Shown here: in pieces, positions 36,558 through 44,645 of the stretch
Numbering within the stretch: position 1 is the stretch's first letter
How the letters are laid out: each line of letters opens with the position of its first letter
Source of the DNA: Bremerella sp. TYQ1
GTDB taxonomy: Bacteria > Planctomycetota > Planctomycetia > Pirellulales > Pirellulaceae
DNA: 64,000 nucleotides
Direction of reading: 5' to 3'
Assembly (NCBI RefSeq): GCF_020150455.1
Contig: NZ_CP083740.1
Location: 4,092,001-4,156,000 of the forward strand
Program-made: the position numbers and the translations under genes
Notes under the pieces: generated by a model
Told to the model about the DNA's origin: nothing
Databases searched by the model: none
The model's input: only the letters and a program-made list of their open reading frames with translations

Positions 36558-37994
36558 CTAACCGATCACTTCGCCGCTGGCCTCCCCTTCGTCGCTCGAT
36601 TCGTCATCGTTTGGATTTTCGTCTTCGTCTGGCGCCTGCTGTTCTTTTTGCTGAATCAAGGGCTGAAGCTGATCGGTGAGACGCTGGAACTGTTCCTGGA
36701 TCACCTTCATGTCGGCCGGATGATGCGACTGCTCGAGGGCGCCTTCCATGGTGAGTCGCGCCTGGTGCAGAACGTCTTCGGCCTGATCGCCACCAACGAC
36801 GGCATCGGCGATGCGCTGATAGCCTTCCATCAATCGTTGCGAAACGGCCGCGCTGCTGATCGCGTAGCTTCGCATCTGATCGAACGCCGCATGCATGACA
36901 CTGGAAAACGTCTGCCGATCGACGACCAGCCGGAGGTGCCCATCGTGGTCGAAGCGGTTCGGGGAAGGCATCTTCCGCTGAGCCAACTGCGCCAACGCGG
37001 ATGAGAGGCGATCGATGCAGTTGACCGCCGTGTAGGGATCGTTAATCCCGGGGCTGAGAGCTCGGACGCCCATTTGCGAAAGTTCATGCACCGAGCAATT
37101 GACATCTTGCCACGGGGTCCGGTTGTTGCCGATGAAGAAGGCTTCGTTAATGGCGGCGGACAACTTCGACTCGTCCACTTGTCCTTTCACCGCGACTTTG
37201 GCCATCGTTTCGCCGCGGGAAAGGAAATCGCCAGGTCGCTTGGGCAGCTGAATGATCAAGTCTTGCTTGGTCGCCAAATGAATGAGATCGTCCCCTTCAA
37301 TCCCCTGGATGTACCCTTCCCTGCGGCACTCGACGGTGATGCCATGGCGAAGCAGTTCCCACTCTTCGTCGGTCACGTCGCGGTCGTGCGAGTTTTGTTT
37401 CGGAGGTGGGTCGCCAATCCTGTCGGGAAAGATCCGCTCCATCGAGTGTTTCAAATCGGAAGCCAGGCCGGCGACAATTTCGGGGGCCTGGGCAATCATC
37501 GCGACATGATGGATGAAGTAGAGCAAGATCGTCAGGCTGCCGAGCGCGAAGATGATGGCCGCCATCACGGACAGATGCGGAATGAAGAAATTGTCTTCGC
37601 CTATGCGTCGAACCATCTTCAGAACCACCAAACTGTAAACGGCAGTTCCCATGAACGCACCGATGGTCCACTGCGTGGTGCGATCGCCCAAGCGACTTCG
37701 AAGAACACGCGACCCAAACTGCGAGGAGGTAATCGACAGCGTGACCATTTCCATCGAAAGCACCACACCAGCGACGGTAATCATGCCACCGGCAATGGTT
37801 GATAGCACCGTCTGAGCGCCGTTGGTCGTGGTTTGCAGCCAGAAGTAGTCGTCCCACGAAAGGTCCAGCGAATGATCCAGCGTCAACATGCAGATTGCCG
37901 ACGCGACCCCTCCTAATGTGCAAAGCACCGGGATAAACCATAGGCTATGTTGTATGCGGTTCCAGTAGTTCAATAGTTTGTTAGGCGCAATCAT
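36558..37994 (-). CDS. DUF2254 family membrane protein
   Basis: The 478-residue product has four N-terminal membrane segments (LWFIPVLCTLGGVASAICML; VLSTIAGGMITVAGVVLSME; IGAFMGTAVYSLVVLKMV; SVMAAIIFALGSLTILLYF) and a cytoplasmic C-terminal domain with the conserved motif SPGINDPYTAVNCIDRLS. These features match DUF2254. No function is established for the family. The C-terminus is strongly acidic. Transcription is divergent from the arsR-type gene across a 240 nt spacer, so shared regulation by that repressor is possible but unproven. Confidence 0.88.
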   Translation of the reverse strand: MIAPNKLLNYWNRIQHSLWFIPVLCTLGGVASAICMLTLDHSLDLSWDDYFWLQTTTNGAQTVLSTIAGGMITVAGVVLSMEMVTLSITSSQFGSRVLRSRLGDRTTQWTIGAFMGTAVYSLVVLKMVRRIGEDNFFIPHLSVMAAIIFALGSLTILLYFIHHVAMIAQAPEIVAGLASDLKHSMERIFPDRIGDPPPKQNSHDRDVTDEEWELLRHGITVECRREGYIQGIEGDDLIHLATKQDLIIQLPKRPGDFLSRGETMAKVAVKGQVDESKLSAAINEAFFIGNNRTPWQDVNCSVHELSQMGVRALSPGINDPYTAVNCIDRLSSALAQLAQRKMPSPNRFDHDGHLRLVVDRQTFSSVMHAAFDQMRSYAISSAAVSQRLMEGYQRIADAVVGGDQAEDVLHQARLTMEGALEQSHHPADMKVIQEQFQRLTDQLQPLIQQKEQQAPDEDENPNDDESSDEGEASGEVIG

Positions 37995-38232
37995 TTTTCG
38001 CAGTTGTCAATCATGTTGTTCGCATCTCCGAAAGTACGGAAGATTGCTATCCAGATCATAGACGAACGTAACCGCCGAGACGAATCTTGTTGCGATTGCG
38101 GTGGACCCGCACTGTTAGCGGATTGCCGCGTAAGCGAAAAGCTCCCTGGTGAAAGAAGACAAACCAATCTACAATCGCGACAAACCACGAACATTTCCAG
38201 CCTAACGCCAGCGAAATAGTGGCCTGAAAACG

Positions 38233-38559
38233 ATGCCATTCACCATCATGAAACAAAAACGTGACTACGAACTGTGTGCTGGACGCCTGAAGGCGCTTGC
38301 CGATCCTGATCGGCTGCGGATCGTAGAGCGGCTGTTCGATGGGCCCAAGAATGTCAGTGAATTGTCTGAGGAGTTGGGCGAAGAAATCGTCAAGATCTCG
38401 CATCACCTCGGCGTTTTGCGGCACGCGGAAGTGGTCCAGACCGAAAAACAGGGCCGATTCGTCATCTACTCGCTGCATCCGGAAGTGGCGGCCCAAGGGA
38501 AAGACAAGATGCGACGTATTGATTTCGGCTGCTGTTCGATCGATCTCGAAACCGAATAG
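38233..38559 (+). CDS. ArsR/SmtB family transcriptional regulator
   Basis: A 108-residue winged-helix repressor: LKALADPDRLRIVERLFDG, then the recognition region NVSELSEELGEEIVKISHHLGVLRHAEVV and the wing TEKQGRFVIYSLHPEV. The metal-binding ELCVCDL motif of arsenic or cadmium sensors is not present; a C-terminal FGCCSIDLETE pair of cysteines could sense a metal or redox change. An alternative start five codons downstream (38248) would give 103 residues. It precedes an SRPBCC/GyrI-like gene and a cation antiporter gene on the same strand and is divergent from a DUF2254 gene, any of which may be its target. Confidence 0.9.
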   Translation: MPFTIMKQKRDYELCAGRLKALADPDRLRIVERLFDGPKNVSELSEELGEEIVKISHHLGVLRHAEVVQTEKQGRFVIYSLHPEVAAQGKDKMRRIDFGCCSIDLETE

Positions 38560-38707
38560 TTCGGTTTGCTTCTTCGCCGCGAACTTCTCTTGAAATTCTT
38601 TGACGCGGCGATCTCGGAATTCCATAATCGGAACTTTCCGTATCCCTTGCCCTCGTGGGCCTTTAAGGCAGTTCTCGCTTTTCCCTGCCGCAATCGAAAG
38701 AAGACCG

Positions 38708-39640
38708 ATGCCGCGCTTCCATGTTGACCGCTCGATTGAAATCGCTGCGCCGCCAGAAACGGTTTACAAAAAAGTCGTCGACTTTGGAACATGGACAACC
38801 TGGTCACCTTGGCTGTGTGCCGAACCGGATGCCGATGTGACGGTGACCGACAATTCCAACTCGGTTGGTTCCATTTACCGCTGGAGCGGCGAAGTGGTCG
38901 GGGCCGGAGAAATCGAACATAAGCAGCTCGTTCCGAATCAAAAGATCGAAGACGAGATTCGCTTTCTGAAGCCGTTCGCATCTACCTCGAAGGTAGCTTT
39001 TACGTTCGCTCCCTCAGGACTCGGAACGAAAGTCTCTTGGATCATGGATGGCTCGCTCCCCTGGTTCATGTTCTGGATGAAGGGCATGATGCAAGGCTTC
39101 ATCAGCATGGACTACGACCGTGGCCTGAAGATGCTGAAAGAATGGATCGAAACTGGTTCGATCCAAAGCCAAACCAACATCCAAGGGGTGCAACCGATCG
39201 GTCCTCTGACGATGGCTGGCGTGCGCCGGACAAGCTCGTTGAAAGATATCGGCGGCACGATGCAAGGAGCGATGAGGGAACTGTCCGATCTGCTGGCCAA
39301 GCATGGCATTCCGTCCGATGGCAAGCTGATGGCGTCCTACCACAAGTTCCATATTGGCAAGCAGACATGCGAGTTCACGCTGGGGCGAATCATACCTCCG
39401 GCCGAAGGTGAAGCCCCGGCTCCGCTCGAGCAATGGACGTGCCCCGAAACGAAAGCCTTCTGCGTCGAACATCTGGGCGATTACAATCACCTGGGCAATG
39501 CGTGGAGCGCGGCCAATCAGCACGTTCGCTACAAGAAACTGAAGCAGCGCGGGTGCAGTGCTTTCGAGATTTACGAGAACAATCCGGACGAGACCCCGAT
39601 TGATCAATTGCGGACCAACATCTACCTTCCACTAAAGTAA
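38708..39640 (+). CDS. SRPBCC-domain protein fused to a GyrI-like small-molecule-binding domain
   Basis: The 310-residue protein begins with a START/SRPBCC (polyketide cyclase-like) domain: FHVDRSIEIAAPPETVYKKVVDFGTWTTWSPW, GAGEIEHKQLVPNQKIEDEI. From about residue 150 a GyrI/AraC-effector-binding-like domain follows (FCVEHLGDYNHLGNAWSAANQH, CSAFEIYENNPDETP, TNIYLPLK). Both folds bind hydrophobic small molecules. The ATG at 38708 is chosen since homology starts there; the longer frame adds an unrelated leader. Placed after an ArsR-type regulator and before a cation antiporter, it may be a sensor or detoxification partner; no catalytic residue can be assigned. Confidence 0.85.
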   Translation: MPRFHVDRSIEIAAPPETVYKKVVDFGTWTTWSPWLCAEPDADVTVTDNSNSVGSIYRWSGEVVGAGEIEHKQLVPNQKIEDEIRFLKPFASTSKVAFTFAPSGLGTKVSWIMDGSLPWFMFWMKGMMQGFISMDYDRGLKMLKEWIETGSIQSQTNIQGVQPIGPLTMAGVRRTSSLKDIGGTMQGAMRELSDLLAKHGIPSDGKLMASYHKFHIGKQTCEFTLGRIIPPAEGEAPAPLEQWTCPETKAFCVEHLGDYNHLGNAWSAANQHVRYKKLKQRGCSAFEIYENNPDETPIDQLRTNIYLPLK

Positions 39641-39696
39641 ATCGCGTTCCCTCCCCTTCCCCTTCTCGCAAATTATCTCTCCTTTAGGAGCCGTGC

Positions 39697-41076
39697 ATGA
39701 GTCAGGATGTCGATCAGAATCATCAAGAAGATGAAGGCGGAGCCGATTGGGTGGCCATTGGGGTCACCATTTTGTCGCTGATCTTGCTGGTCGTTTTCTC
39801 CCCTTGGGTGCTCAACATTCAGCTCGGCTTTCTCATTATTCAAGTCGTGCTGATCTCGATTGTCATTTGGCAGGCCTGCGATCCGTTTGCCGACGCGGCC
39901 CAGTGGGTCGGCGAGACATTGCGTTTGCCCGGTTCGGTTCGTGGAGCAACGCTCGACGCGGTGGCGAGCAGCATGCCGGAACTATTCAGCGGGATCTTCT
40001 TTGTCGTCGTCGCGGTAATGAGCGTCCAAAGTGATTCGGTCGCCGACATGGCTTCGACGGGCGCCGAAGGGTACGGCAGCACGCTCGCCACATGTGCGGG
40101 AAGTGCCGTCTATAACATGATTTTAATTCCTGCGTTCTGTGCGCTGGTGATCTCGATTTATCGCAAATCAAAACCGACCGTCGATGTCGAACGCGAGGTG
40201 ATTACCCGCGATGGGTTTTGGTTCATTGCCTGCGAATTGGTGCTGATCCTGTTCCTGTTCAACGATCGCATGTATTGGTGGATGGGGCTGGTCTTCATCT
40301 GCATGTATATCGCTTACATCGTGCACTTGTTCATCGATGCAAAACGGTATCAGCACGCGATGGATGCGATTCATGCTCACCTGGGCGAAGTCGGTCACGA
40401 TACGCCCACCGAGCAAATCGTTGCCACGCTGCAGGAAGAAAAGATCAAAGCGACCCATACGCTGGTCGATAAGATCAAACGCTCTGCCGACGAGGATGAA
40501 GAAGAGGACGAAGCCGACACCGCGGGCGCCTTCTACGGAATGTTCGACATTCCGCTGAATGGTGTCACCGCCACCGTCGTGCTGCTGACATGCACGGCTT
40601 TGGCAGCCATCTCTTGCTATTGGCTGGTTGAAGTCACCAACGAAACGGCTCACGCGTTGAACGTGCCGGTCTTTTTTGTTGCGGTGATCTTAGCAGCAGC
40701 CGCTTCCAGTGTGCCTGACACGTTTCTTTCGATGGGTGCTGCGATGCGGGGCGACGACTCCGGCGCGGTCTCGAACGTGTTTGGTTCGAACATCTTCGAC
40801 ATCTGCATTTGCCTTTCGATTCCGCTGCTGGTGAACTCGTATTTAATCGGCTGGGAACCGGTGTTGTTGATTCAAGATGGCAAACCGATTGAAGGCTTAG
40901 TCGACTTGCGTTTGCTGCTGGTGACGTTCTCGGCGATCACCCTCGGCGTACTGTGGCACAAGCATCAATTGACGCGCGGCAAGTCGCTGTTCCTGATGTT
41001 TCTGTACGCGTTGTTCATCGCCTACGCAGTTGCCGGATCGTTCGGTTTCAGCATCGTCGGCTGGTTTGGTTGGTAG
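39697..41076 (+). CDS. Na+/Ca2+ exchanger-family cation antiporter
   Basis: The 459-residue membrane protein belongs to the CaCA superfamily. Two alpha-repeats are visible: the first has GATLDAVASSMPELFSGIF, the second AAAASSVPDTFLSMGAAMRGDDSGAVSNVFGSNIFDI. Each supplies acidic ion-binding residues within GATxxxxxSSxPE-type sequences. A cytoplasmic loop (about residues 215-285) with acidic ADEDEEEDEAD separates two sets of about five membrane segments. It most likely exchanges Ca2+ for Na+ or H+ across the cytoplasmic membrane; cation choice is not certain. It ends a rightward group with the ArsR and SRPBCC/GyrI genes. Confidence 0.9.
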   Translation: MSQDVDQNHQEDEGGADWVAIGVTILSLILLVVFSPWVLNIQLGFLIIQVVLISIVIWQACDPFADAAQWVGETLRLPGSVRGATLDAVASSMPELFSGIFFVVVAVMSVQSDSVADMASTGAEGYGSTLATCAGSAVYNMILIPAFCALVISIYRKSKPTVDVEREVITRDGFWFIACELVLILFLFNDRMYWWMGLVFICMYIAYIVHLFIDAKRYQHAMDAIHAHLGEVGHDTPTEQIVATLQEEKIKATHTLVDKIKRSADEDEEEDEADTAGAFYGMFDIPLNGVTATVVLLTCTALAAISCYWLVEVTNETAHALNVPVFFVAVILAAAASSVPDTFLSMGAAMRGDDSGAVSNVFGSNIFDICICLSIPLLVNSYLIGWEPVLLIQDGKPIEGLVDLRLLLVTFSAITLGVLWHKHQLTRGKSLFLMFLYALFIAYAVAGSFGFSIVGWFGW

Positions 41077-41105
41077 ACCGAATCAACCGAACCATGCGAA
41101 TGATA

Positions 41106-41137
41106 GGGTGGTCCGGGTTTGCAAACCCAGACCACCC
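41106..41137. repeat. Palindromic interspersed repeat, copy 1
   Basis: A 32 bp palindrome with one mismatched pair: outer arms GGGTGGTC/GACCACCC and inner arms GGGTTT/AAACCC around GC. It lies 30 nt after the antiporter stop. A related palindrome occurs at 46407 and a degenerate one at 52115, both outside genes. No U-run follows, so it is not a standard terminator. Confidence 0.7.
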
Positions 41138-41339
41138 CTCCACAGCGCATGCCGCGGCTTGAATGCGGTTGTGATTGCCTGAATCTTCCCCCTTAAATTC
41201 TCCGAAAATTTAGAGGCATCGCGTCCTTTTCTTTTGTAGACTGGCGAACGTCGCGTCTCTCGCGACATCACCCAACCAACACCCTTTCTCATCCTACGAT
41301 CTGTCTACTACTCACTTGTCGATAAAGGGAATCCAAACG

Positions 41340-41783
41340 ATGGGATTACTTGATTCGCTGTTTGGAGGAATGGAAGGTTCCTCGAAGCTGACGCCACAAG
41401 AATCGTTTGCTGGCATCCTGATGGGCGCCAGCGGCTGTGATGGACACATAGCTGACGAAGAAGTGAACAGCTTGATTACCTGCTTAGTCCGCATGAAGCT
41501 GTACCAACGTTACGATGGTCGGCAATACGGAAAAACCTTGAATAAGCTGCACGGATTTATGAAAAAGAAAGGGGTCGATGCCCTGATCGATTCGTGCACC
41601 GCAACGCTTCCCAAAGAGTTGGCCAAAGCTGCGTTCGCCAACGCGTGCGACATTGTGCTCGCCGATGGGATTGTGGAACCGGACGAGAAGGCTTTCATCG
41701 AAAAGCTCCGCGAGAAGCTGAAGATCGAAAGTAAAACGGCCAAGACGATCGCCGAAGTGATGGTCATTAAGAATCGAGGTTAA
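41340..41783 (+). CDS. TerB-like (tellurite-resistance B family) protein, copy 1
   Basis: A 147-residue all-helical protein of the TerB/DjlA-like family, recognised from the repeated acidic turns CDGHIADEEVNSL and ADGIVEPDEKAFIEKL, which resemble metal-binding loops. TerB proteins are small cytoplasmic or membrane-associated modules linked to stress and tellurite resistance systems. The start at 41340 is an ATG with GGGA upstream; a longer TTG frame is not needed. It is followed 60 nt later by a second, related gene, so the pair arose by tandem duplication. No other ter genes (terC, terD, terZ) are present. Confidence 0.85.
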   Translation: MGLLDSLFGGMEGSSKLTPQESFAGILMGASGCDGHIADEEVNSLITCLVRMKLYQRYDGRQYGKTLNKLHGFMKKKGVDALIDSCTATLPKELAKAAFANACDIVLADGIVEPDEKAFIEKLREKLKIESKTAKTIAEVMVIKNRG

Positions 41784-41843
41784 CGACGTTTTCAGACACG
41801 TCGCGAAAGCAAAAACCAACCCTTCAGACGATTGGGATTATTC

Positions 41844-42290
41844 ATGTCACTATTCGATGATGTATTGGACGATTCGTCGTTCGCCCCGGAACAGTTCGGT
41901 CCGCAGGAAGGTTTCGCTGGCACCCTATTGGCCGCCTCGGCATGCGACGGGCATATCGCCGACGAAGAAGTCGGTGCCCTCGTTACCACGCTCGGCCGCA
42001 TGAAGATGTACCAGCACGTTCCGCCGCACAAGTTCAACTCGATGATGGATCGCCTGCTGGGCATCCTCAAACGAGGCGGCCCGGAAAAGCTGATCGCGTC
42101 GGCCGTTCCTGCGATTCCGCCTGAGCTGCGAGAAACAGTCTTCGCCAACGCATGCGATATCGTTCTCGCCGACGGCGTGGTCGAAGCAGATGAAAAGGAA
42201 TTCATCGACGACTTGATGATCAAGCTCGAAATGGACAAGACGAGAGCTAAAACGATCGTTCAAGTCATGGTCTTCAAAAACCAAGGCTAA
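41844..42290 (+). CDS. TerB-like protein, copy 2
   Basis: A 148-residue paralogue of the preceding gene, with the corresponding CDGHIADEEVGALVTTL and ADGVVEADEKEFIDDL loops and the shared ending AKTIVQVMVFKNQG versus AKTIAEVMVIKNRG. Divergence is greatest in the first 25 residues and in the middle helices, so the copies may have separate partners. The ATG at 41844 is preferred over a TTG four codons earlier. An intrinsic terminator follows, closing the two-gene unit. Confidence 0.85.
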   Translation: MSLFDDVLDDSSFAPEQFGPQEGFAGTLLAASACDGHIADEEVGALVTTLGRMKMYQHVPPHKFNSMMDRLLGILKRGGPEKLIASAVPAIPPELRETVFANACDIVLADGVVEADEKEFIDDLMIKLEMDKTRAKTIVQVMVFKNQG

Positions 42291-42314
42291 CTACCTCAGC
42301 GAACCCGAAACAAC

Positions 42315-42347
42315 ACTGCCCACAATCGTGTGGGCAGTTTCTTTTCT
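42315..42347 (+). terminator. Intrinsic terminator after the TerB-like pair
   Basis: A perfect 10 bp stem ACTGCCCACA/TGTGGGCAGT (42315-42324 and 42329-42338) with an ATCG loop leads into TTCTTTTCTT, 25 nt after the stop codon. Confidence 0.88.
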
Positions 42348-42389
42348 TGCCGGTGTTACGTTCGCCTAGGATGTCTCTTCGGTCGACGG

Positions 42390-42749
42390 CTACTTCACGA
42401 CGGGGATCCCTTCCAGCGGAAACAGCGGCCGAATCTCGACGGTGCCTCGTTTGGCGGCGGGGAAACGTTCGGCGATGGCAATCGCTTCGTCGAGATTCGG
42501 GACATCGACAATCACGTATCCGCCGAGCTGTTCTTTCGTTTCCGCAAACGGTCCGTCGCGAACTTCGGTACGGCCCGACTTCGCGGTTAAGCTGGTCGCC
42601 GTGCGGATCTCTTGCAGCGGCGAAGCCCCCACGAACTGCCCTTTGGCCAGCAGCTCTTCGCATAGACCCACCGAGTATTTCATTTCGCCCGGCAGTTCCT
42701 CTTTGGTGAAAACGCCTTCGGTGTGGTACATCAGCAAAATATATTTCAT
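42390..42749 (-). CDS. YCII/DGPF-domain protein
   Basis: The 119-residue product is a dimeric alpha/beta (ferredoxin-like) YCII-related protein with the hallmark EVRDGPFAETKEQLGGYVIVD and the start MKYILLMYHTEG. Family members are often linked to ECF sigma factors of the SigJ type and probably bind or turn over small molecules; a His-Asp pair serves catalysis in some, and no activity can be stated here. The ATG at 42749 is fixed by AAAGGA ten nt upstream; the frame continues 41 codons further without family similarity. No sigma factor gene is adjacent. Confidence 0.88.
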   Translation of the reverse strand: MKYILLMYHTEGVFTKEELPGEMKYSVGLCEELLAKGQFVGASPLQEIRTATSLTAKSGRTEVRDGPFAETKEQLGGYVIVDVPNLDEAIAIAERFPAAKRGTVEIRPLFPLEGIPVVK

Positions 42750-43034
42750 CGTGCCAAATCCTTTTTCAATAGACATGCCCGCCGCGCAGTACGTCCGCGG
42801 TCTCGGCTGCATAGTAGCCGAACGGAAGATCGCACATTCGACAGTCGCTGGCAATTTTTCCGTCAGATTCACCGGTCGTACGGCTGAAATGCTCTACGAC
42901 ACGACGCTTTTGACCGATTGCCCCCCTCGCGTGTGAGGCGGGTTAGATATCTCGCGTTGTTTCTGATTAGAATGAAGTCTCGCGCTTCCATCCCCTAATG
43001 ATCCCCCCTCACCCCGATTGGAAGAATTGGATTC

Positions 43035-44516
43035 ATGAAATCTTTGCTGCATGCGTTCGCCGGCTGCCTGCTGGCCCTCGTGCTGACTTCAGCTGCGTCA
43101 GCGGAAACAAAGAAACCGAACATCATCGTCATCATGGCGGACGATCTCGGCTACGGCGACGTCGGTTGCTACGGCGCGACAGGAGTTGAAACTCCCCACA
43201 TCGATTCACTTGCCAGCGATGGGCTGAAGTTCACCAGCGGGTACTGCTCGACGTCGACTTGCACGCCGACACGTTTCGCATTTCTGACCGGCATGTACGC
43301 GTTTCGTCAGCAAGGAACCGGCATCGCCCCGCCCAACGCCACGTCGATCATCAAGCCTGACACAACCACGACGCCCGACGTGCTGCAGTCGGCAGGCTAC
43401 AAAACGGCGGTTGTCGGTAAGTGGCACTTGGGTCTCGGCGAAGGCAAAGGCCCCGACTGGAATGGCGATCTCAAGCCAGGCCCGCTCGAAATCGGTTTCG
43501 ATTACTGCTTCCTGCTGCCGACCACCAACGACCGCGTCCCGAGTGTTTATGTCGAGAACTACCGTGTGCGTGATCTCGACCCGAGCGATCCGCTGTGGGT
43601 GGGCAATAAGAACCCCAACAATCAGCCGACCGGTGTCACGGCTCGCGATACCCTGAAGCTCGACTGGAGCCATGGGCACAACCAAACCATCCACAACGGC
43701 ATCGGCCGAATCGGTTTCTACACCGGTGGTCATGCGGCTCGCTGGCGCGATGAAGACCTGGCCGACGAATGGGTCAAGAAGTCGAACGAGTGGATCCGTG
43801 CTAACAAAGACGAACCGTTCTTCCTGTTCTTCGCTTCGCATGATCTGCACGTGCCCCGTATGCCGCACGAACGTTTCCAGGGCAAGTCCGAAATGGGCCT
43901 TCGCGGCGACGCGATCGTGCAGCTGGACTGGTGTGTCGGCGAACTGACGAAGACGCTCGACGAATTGAACCTGACCGACAACACGCTGATCGTGTTCTGT
44001 AGCGACAACGGTCCTGTGCTGGACGATGGTTACAAAGATGGCGCCGTCGAAAAGCTGGGCGATCACAAGCCGGCCGGTCCGTATCGCGGCGGCAAGTATA
44101 CGCCGTTTGAAGGAGGCTGTCGCACACCGTTCATCGTCAAATGGCCTGGCGTTGTGAAGCCTGGCACCACGTCCGACAAGATGATCACCACCACCGACCT
44201 GGGTGCGACATTCGCAGCACTCGTCGGTCAGGAAGTTCCCCAAGGTGCTTTGCCCGATAGCGAAAACCTGAAGCCAACACTGCTGGGCGAAGCGAGCGCC
44301 AAAGGTCGCGACTACGTCGTGGAAGAATCGCCGCGTGGCATCGGCCTGCGTGTCGATCAGTGGAAGCTCGTCCGCCAAGGTCGAAACAAGAACCAGAGCT
44401 ACTCGCTATTCAACCTGGCCAACGACCCCGGCGAAGAAAAAGATGTCTCAAAGCAAAACGCTGACAAGTTCGCCGAAATGAAAAAGCTGCTCGCCCAAAT
44501 CGAAGCAGGCAAGTAA
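43035..44516 (+). CDS. Secreted arylsulfatase-type sulfatase
   Basis: A 493-residue type I sulfatase exported by a signal peptide (FAGCLLALVLTSAASA). The catalytic Cys at residue 76 lies in CTPTR, the CxPxR motif converted to formylglycine. Metal ligands are likely in IVIMADDLGYGD and FCSDNGPVLDD; GKWHLG and KYTPFEGGCRTPFIVKWPG are also typical. Sulfatases release sulfate from marine polysaccharides, and Planctomycetes have large numbers. The substrate is not evident. It converges with a second sulfatase gene; no formylglycine-generating enzyme or anSME gene is nearby. Confidence 0.95.
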   Translation: MKSLLHAFAGCLLALVLTSAASAETKKPNIIVIMADDLGYGDVGCYGATGVETPHIDSLASDGLKFTSGYCSTSTCTPTRFAFLTGMYAFRQQGTGIAPPNATSIIKPDTTTTPDVLQSAGYKTAVVGKWHLGLGEGKGPDWNGDLKPGPLEIGFDYCFLLPTTNDRVPSVYVENYRVRDLDPSDPLWVGNKNPNNQPTGVTARDTLKLDWSHGHNQTIHNGIGRIGFYTGGHAARWRDEDLADEWVKKSNEWIRANKDEPFFLFFASHDLHVPRMPHERFQGKSEMGLRGDAIVQLDWCVGELTKTLDELNLTDNTLIVFCSDNGPVLDDGYKDGAVEKLGDHKPAGPYRGGKYTPFEGGCRTPFIVKWPGVVKPGTTSDKMITTTDLGATFAALVGQEVPQGALPDSENLKPTLLGEASAKGRDYVVEESPRGIGLRVDQWKLVRQGRNKNQSYSLFNLANDPGEEKDVSKQNADKFAEMKKLLAQIEAGK

Positions 44517-44541
44517 GCTTCCACTGCGTCATTTCAAACCT

Positions 44542-44573
44542 AAAGCCAGGGGCCATTCGCTCCTGGCTTTTTT
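44542..44573 (+). terminator. Intrinsic terminator after the first sulfatase gene
   Basis: A perfect 9 bp stem AAAGCCAGG/CCTGGCTTT (44542-44550 and 44562-44570) is followed by TTT and then CG; the loop is 11 nt. It lies 25 nt after the stop codon. Confidence 0.8.
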
Positions 44574-44645
44574 CGTTGGGAAACAGCAATGCTTGGTGGT
44601 GCATCGCTCTACGCCTGCGATGCACCACATTATTTCAGGAACTGT

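Noticed and set aside
43206..44378. 390-codon frame antisense to the first sulfatase
   Set aside because: The sense frame has signal peptide, CxPxR and metal-binding motifs; the antisense product has none.
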